From an uncultured Pseudomonas sp. (lineage in GTDB: Bacteria > Pseudomonadota > Gammaproteobacteria > Pseudomonadales > Pseudomonadaceae), in contig NZ_CAMPHI010000058.1 in the NCBI RefSeq assembly GCF_946885955.1, forward strand, positions 1 to 27,324: a stretch of 27,324 nt of DNA, in the 5' to 3' direction. The notes below the pieces were generated by a model, which was given only the letters and a program-made list of their open reading frames with translations, had not been told where the DNA came from and searched no databases. A program made the position numbers and the translations under genes. Numbering within the stretch: the stretch's first letter is position 1; every line of letters begins with the position of its first letter. This document shows, one piece after another, positions 24,499 to 27,324 of this stretch.

Positions 24499-26022
24499 TT
24501 ACGGGGTTGCATCCGCGGGCAAGCCAGCCTCGACCGGGAGCGTGCCCGCCTGCCATTCCGCTTCACGATCGGCCAAAGCCTGGGCGATATCGTCAAGTTG
24601 ATGGGATTGCAGCTCTTCCGGCAAGGGGTCCAGACCGACGCTGGCAAATATCTGGCCGTAGGCGTTACGCAGATCGGCATAAGCCAGGTCACGGCGCAAA
24701 TTGGCCTGCAGCAGGTTCAGTTCGCCCTGAATCAGCTCCAGCTCGCCAATACCCTGGGCCTTGTGACGATTGCGCAACTGTTCGGCAATCTGCTGATCGA
24801 GCGTCGCCAGCTGCTCGCTGGTGGTGAACTGGCGTTGAGCTTCCTGGAAGTTCGCATTGGCGACGTACAGCTGCGCCAATATGGCCATCGACATCGCCTG
24901 CCGGCGCATCGTCACCACCTCTTCACTGGCCTTGGCCGCGTCGATAGCCGCCGGTGCCGAGAGCAGATTGAACAGGTTCCAAGTCACCTTCACGCCGTAG
25001 TCAGCCCAACTCTGGTTGACCAGGAACGAGTTGCTGTCGTAATGCCCGCCAAGGGAAAACTCCAGACCGGGCAACATCCGCAGCATCGCCTTGCGGGTTT
25101 CCGCCGCCCCGATACGCGCCTGGTAGTCCTGCTCGCGCAGCTCGGGGCGATTGATCAGCGCCTCTTGCTCGAGCACTTCCATGTTCGTCGCCAGCGTGGG
25201 CACCTGATAATTGGTGTTGGCTTCAGCCAACTCGAACTGCGTCCCCATCGGCAAGTTGATCAGCGCCGCCAACTCCGTCTTGGCCAGGGACAATGCGCGC
25301 CGCTGCTGCTCCAACTGGCGGGTCGCCTCGATCAACGCACGCTGGTAGCCGAGGGACTGCACCGGATCGCCGATACGCTGCTCGCTCATGCGCGCGCTGT
25401 TCTGCCTGGCCTGGTCGACGCGCACCATCTGCTGGTCGATCTGGGTCAGCAGCCGATCGGCGGCCATCGCGCGCCAATACGCCGAGCGAACATCCTGAAT
25501 GATGGTGTGCAGCACCTTGCGCCGACGTTCCTGCACGATAAGGCGCTGGTCGCCCTGCTGCTTGGCGTTGACATAGCTGACACCGAAGTCGAGCACGTTC
25601 CACACCATGGTCAGGTCGCCGACCTCACGATCGCGGTCCTGCGAGGTGGAAGGCTCCAACGACTGGGTACCGGTGCGAATACTGCGGCTACTGGACGCAC
25701 TGACGTTGTTACGTCCGGCATAACCGGCATCCAGCGCCATACGCGGCAACATGTCGAGGCGGGACAAATCCACCTGGCGTTCGGCCAGGGCCTCTTCCAT
25801 GACCTTCAAGCGCGCCTCCAGGTTGTACTTGACCGCGCGGGCCATTGCCTGGTGCAACGTCAAAGGTCCACTCAAGGGCTCCTGCCCGCTGAACATGCTG
25901 GTTAGATCGGCCTGGGCCCGCTGCTCGCTGACCGCGCGTTCGATCGGCTGGCTGGTTACCGCACAACCCCCGATGGCCGCGGCAAGCATACCGACGGTCA
26001 ATACTCTGTAATGTTTATTCAT
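24499..26022 (-). CDS. TolC-family outer-membrane efflux lipoprotein
   Basis: This is a 507-residue outer-membrane channel protein. From ATG 26022 (MNKHYRVLTVGMLAAAIGGC) it has a type II signal peptide with lipidated C20. The frame is open 29 codons further upstream, but that extension is highly charged and would bury the signal sequence. Two TolC-type repeats are visible, each with long coiled helices (SEQRIGDPVQSLGYQRALIEATRQLEQQ in the first, split here only for description, and residues around EAQRQFTTSEQLATLDQQIAEQLRNRH in the second). The gene is downstream of, and co-directional with, the large Ig-repeat protein 52 bases away. It may therefore be the outer-membrane channel of a type I secretion system for that protein. 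An efflux role is the alternative. Confidence 0.85.
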   Translation of the reverse strand: MNKHYRVLTVGMLAAAIGGCAVTSQPIERAVSEQRAQADLTSMFSGQEPLSGPLTLHQAMARAVKYNLEARLKVMEEALAERQVDLSRLDMLPRMALDAGYAGRNNVSASSSRSIRTGTQSLEPSTSQDRDREVGDLTMVWNVLDFGVSYVNAKQQGDQRLIVQERRRKVLHTIIQDVRSAYWRAMAADRLLTQIDQQMVRVDQARQNSARMSEQRIGDPVQSLGYQRALIEATRQLEQQRRALSLAKTELAALINLPMGTQFELAEANTNYQVPTLATNMEVLEQEALINRPELREQDYQARIGAAETRKAMLRMLPGLEFSLGGHYDSNSFLVNQSWADYGVKVTWNLFNLLSAPAAIDAAKASEEVVTMRRQAMSMAILAQLYVANANFQEAQRQFTTSEQLATLDQQIAEQLRNRHKAQGIGELELIQGELNLLQANLRRDLAYADLRNAYGQIFASVGLDPLPEELQSHQLDDIAQALADREAEWQAGTLPVEAGLPADATP

Positions 26023-26074
26023 CCTTGGCCGCCCCCTAATCGCGGCTTGTTCTCTTCTTGTCGTGTCGGTTCGG

Positions 26075-27322
26075 TCAGGCCGCTGGCGCTTTCTCACTCC
26101 ATTCGCCAAAGGCCCTGGCCAATTGATCTATCTGTTGCGATTCGCTGTGACGCAGCATATCCAGCTGCTGCCCAAGGCTGGGAGCCCCCAGGAAACCCTC
26201 CTCCTCAATCTCCCCTGTGCCGTCCTTATCATTGCCGAAGATGTCCACCGCGCCCTCTTGCGGGACCAGACCGTCGAATACCGAAGAAAGTGTGCTACTG
26301 CCAAAGACACCGGCATCGCCACCACCAAAACCGAGGAATCCCGCTCCGGAACCATCGCCGGATGAGGAGCTGAATACCTGAGCCAGGAAGCTTGGCGCCA
26401 GTACCTGATTCTGCAGGAAGATATTGCCAAGCGGCGGTAACCCTCCACCCAATCCCGGCACCTCGAACAACGGTGGTGGCACCAGTGGCGGCAAAAGCGC
26501 CGGCGGTGGCGGCAATGGAGTTGGCGGTAACGGCGCTGGCGGCACGATGATCGGCGGAGGCGTCGGTGTGACGCGGAATTCCGGATCGCCACCGAGCACG
26601 TCACGCGTATAAGCAGGGCCGACCGTCCCGGATACCAGGTTACCCGGCGCATCGCTGATGTCGCTGCCGGCGACTAACTCAAGAGCCAGACTGCCGGCGC
26701 CGCTGAGACCGCTCACGGTTACTTGGTAGGTTTGCGCATCCAGTTGCACCACCGACTGAATCACGCCGCTGGCTGTCCCGGTAGTGACCAGGCTGAAATC
26801 GCCGACATCGACGTTATTGACCGCCTCGGAGAAGGTCAGGGTATAGCGGACGCTAGTGCTGTTGGTCGGGTTGCTGTCCGCGAGGGTGATACTGACCTGT
26901 GGATCAGCGCTGTCGATGGCGTAGTTGTTGGAGTCGGTGCTACCGATTCCGCTATTGCCGGCTGCATCCAGCACGCCAGTGTTAGCCAGGGCGATGGTAT
27001 TGCTGGCGGCATTGATATTGGTCGCCGGCGTCAGGGTCGCAGTCCAGGTGATGCCACCATCGGACGAGCTCAAGCCACTCAATGCACCATTGGCCACGGT
27101 GAAGTCGGCGGTGGTGAGACCGCTCACAGCTTCATTGAAGGTGATGGTTACCGTAGTGGTTTCACCTGTAGTCAGGAATGTATCGGCTACGACTATGGTC
27201 GCCGTCGGACGCAGGGTATCGATTGCATAGTTGTTGGAGTCGGTCGTGCCCGTGCCGGCGTTGCCCGCGGCATCCTGCACGCCGGTGTTGTCCAGCACGA
27301 TCAGGTTGGTGGTGTCTTCGAC
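26075..27322 (-). CDS. Large Ig-repeat surface protein, C-terminal part
   Basis: The frame is open from the right edge of the window to a stop at 26075-26077, showing the last 415 residues of a bigger protein. It begins inside a repeat (NTGVQDAAGNAGTG, NNYAID) and contains one complete ~102-residue Ig-like repeat (TATIVVADTFL, TVTITFNEAVSGLTTADF, NTGVLDAAGN) and a more divergent one (VSITLADSNPTN to GPAYTRD). A proline-rich stretch follows (about 27 prolines within 60 residues), then a Gly/Ser-rich region. The end is a polar helix (QQIDQLARAFGEWSEKAPAA). Repeats of this type occur in secreted adhesins. Acidic, cadherin-like composition suggests calcium binding but no motif is certain. Signal and retention modules lie outside the window. 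Confidence 0.82.
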   Translation of the reverse strand, partial: VEDTTNLIVLDNTGVQDAAGNAGTGTTDSNNYAIDTLRPTATIVVADTFLTTGETTTVTITFNEAVSGLTTADFTVANGALSGLSSSDGGITWTATLTPATNINAASNTIALANTGVLDAAGNSGIGSTDSNNYAIDSADPQVSITLADSNPTNSTSVRYTLTFSEAVNNVDVGDFSLVTTGTASGVIQSVVQLDAQTYQVTVSGLSGAGSLALELVAGSDISDAPGNLVSGTVGPAYTRDVLGGDPEFRVTPTPPPIIVPPAPLPPTPLPPPPALLPPLVPPPLFEVPGLGGGLPPLGNIFLQNQVLAPSFLAQVFSSSSGDGSGAGFLGFGGGDAGVFGSSTLSSVFDGLVPQEGAVDIFGNDKDGTGEIEEEGFLGAPSLGQQLDMLRHSESQQIDQLARAFGEWSEKAPAA

Positions 27323-27324
27323 AC
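26922..27324 (-). repeat. Tandem Ig-domain coding repeats, period 306 bp
   Basis: TAGTTGTTGGAGTCGGT begins at 26922 and again at 27228, and the sequence that follows each (end of one Ig domain) is similar. This gives a 306-bp, 102-codon period. The right-hand copy is cut by the window edge. Such repeats vary in number by recombination and are prone to misassembly. Confidence 0.75.

Overview
The window is GC-rich gammaproteobacterial chromosome, almost certainly Pseudomonas. The order hemA-prfA-prmC-moeB-murI-pagL and, divergently, TPR lipoprotein-lolB-ispE-tRNA-Gln-prs-rplY-pth-ychF is the arrangement I know from P. aeruginosa and relatives. REP-type inverted repeats (298-365, 744-906, 14847-14915) fit that genus.

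Layout. 2-726: the end of a DUF2878-like membrane protein and a small cysteine-cluster (YkgJ-like) protein. 960-10399: an RNA-repair locus. The sigma54 activator gene rtcR faces leftward. Across an AT-rich gap it faces rsr (Ro60/TROVE), a cluster of non-coding RNA genes, rtcB, a HEAT-repeat gene, rlaP (polymerase-beta-type nucleotidyltransferase), a frameshifted gene and rtcA. The gap holds three palindromes that look like RtcR sites and a near-consensus -24/-12 promoter in front of rsr. 10646-14833: a membrane/SRPBCC protein, then leftward pagL, murI, moeB, prmC. 14927-17314: prfA and hemA, leftward. 17575-24410: the rightward housekeeping run with tRNA-Gln(TTG). 24499-27324: leftward, a TolC-family lipoprotein and the C-terminal end of a large Ig-repeat surface protein that runs off the window.

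The most notable object is the 660 bp between rsr and rtcB. Translation explains none of it. It holds five consecutive RNA units (4398-4457, 4464-4549, 4567-4697, 4709-4814, 4848-4963). Each is closed by a stem carrying CGAATGCC (or CGAATACC) on the 5' strand and C-T-N-GTCG on the 3' strand, the signature of the Ro-binding stem of bacterial Y RNAs. The three downstream units contain a circularly permuted tRNA: T-arm, then an acceptor stem closed by a loop, then a D-arm, with the Y stem in place of the anticodon arm. The second unit keeps the T-arm-like hairpin and the GCAA-capped acceptor hairpin but has no D-arm. The first has only the stems and a loop. One locus thus carries a graded series from minimal Y RNA to full tRNA mimic, beside the Ro protein presumed to bind them.

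How it may work together (inference from the known Rtc system): RNA damage is sensed by the CARF domain of RtcR, which activates the sigma54 promoter. Rsr and Y RNAs then handle damaged or misfolded RNA, RtcA and RtcB process and rejoin ends, and RlaP may add nucleotides. An intrinsic terminator at 4817-4839 lies inside the array and could separate abundant Y RNA production from rtcB expression.
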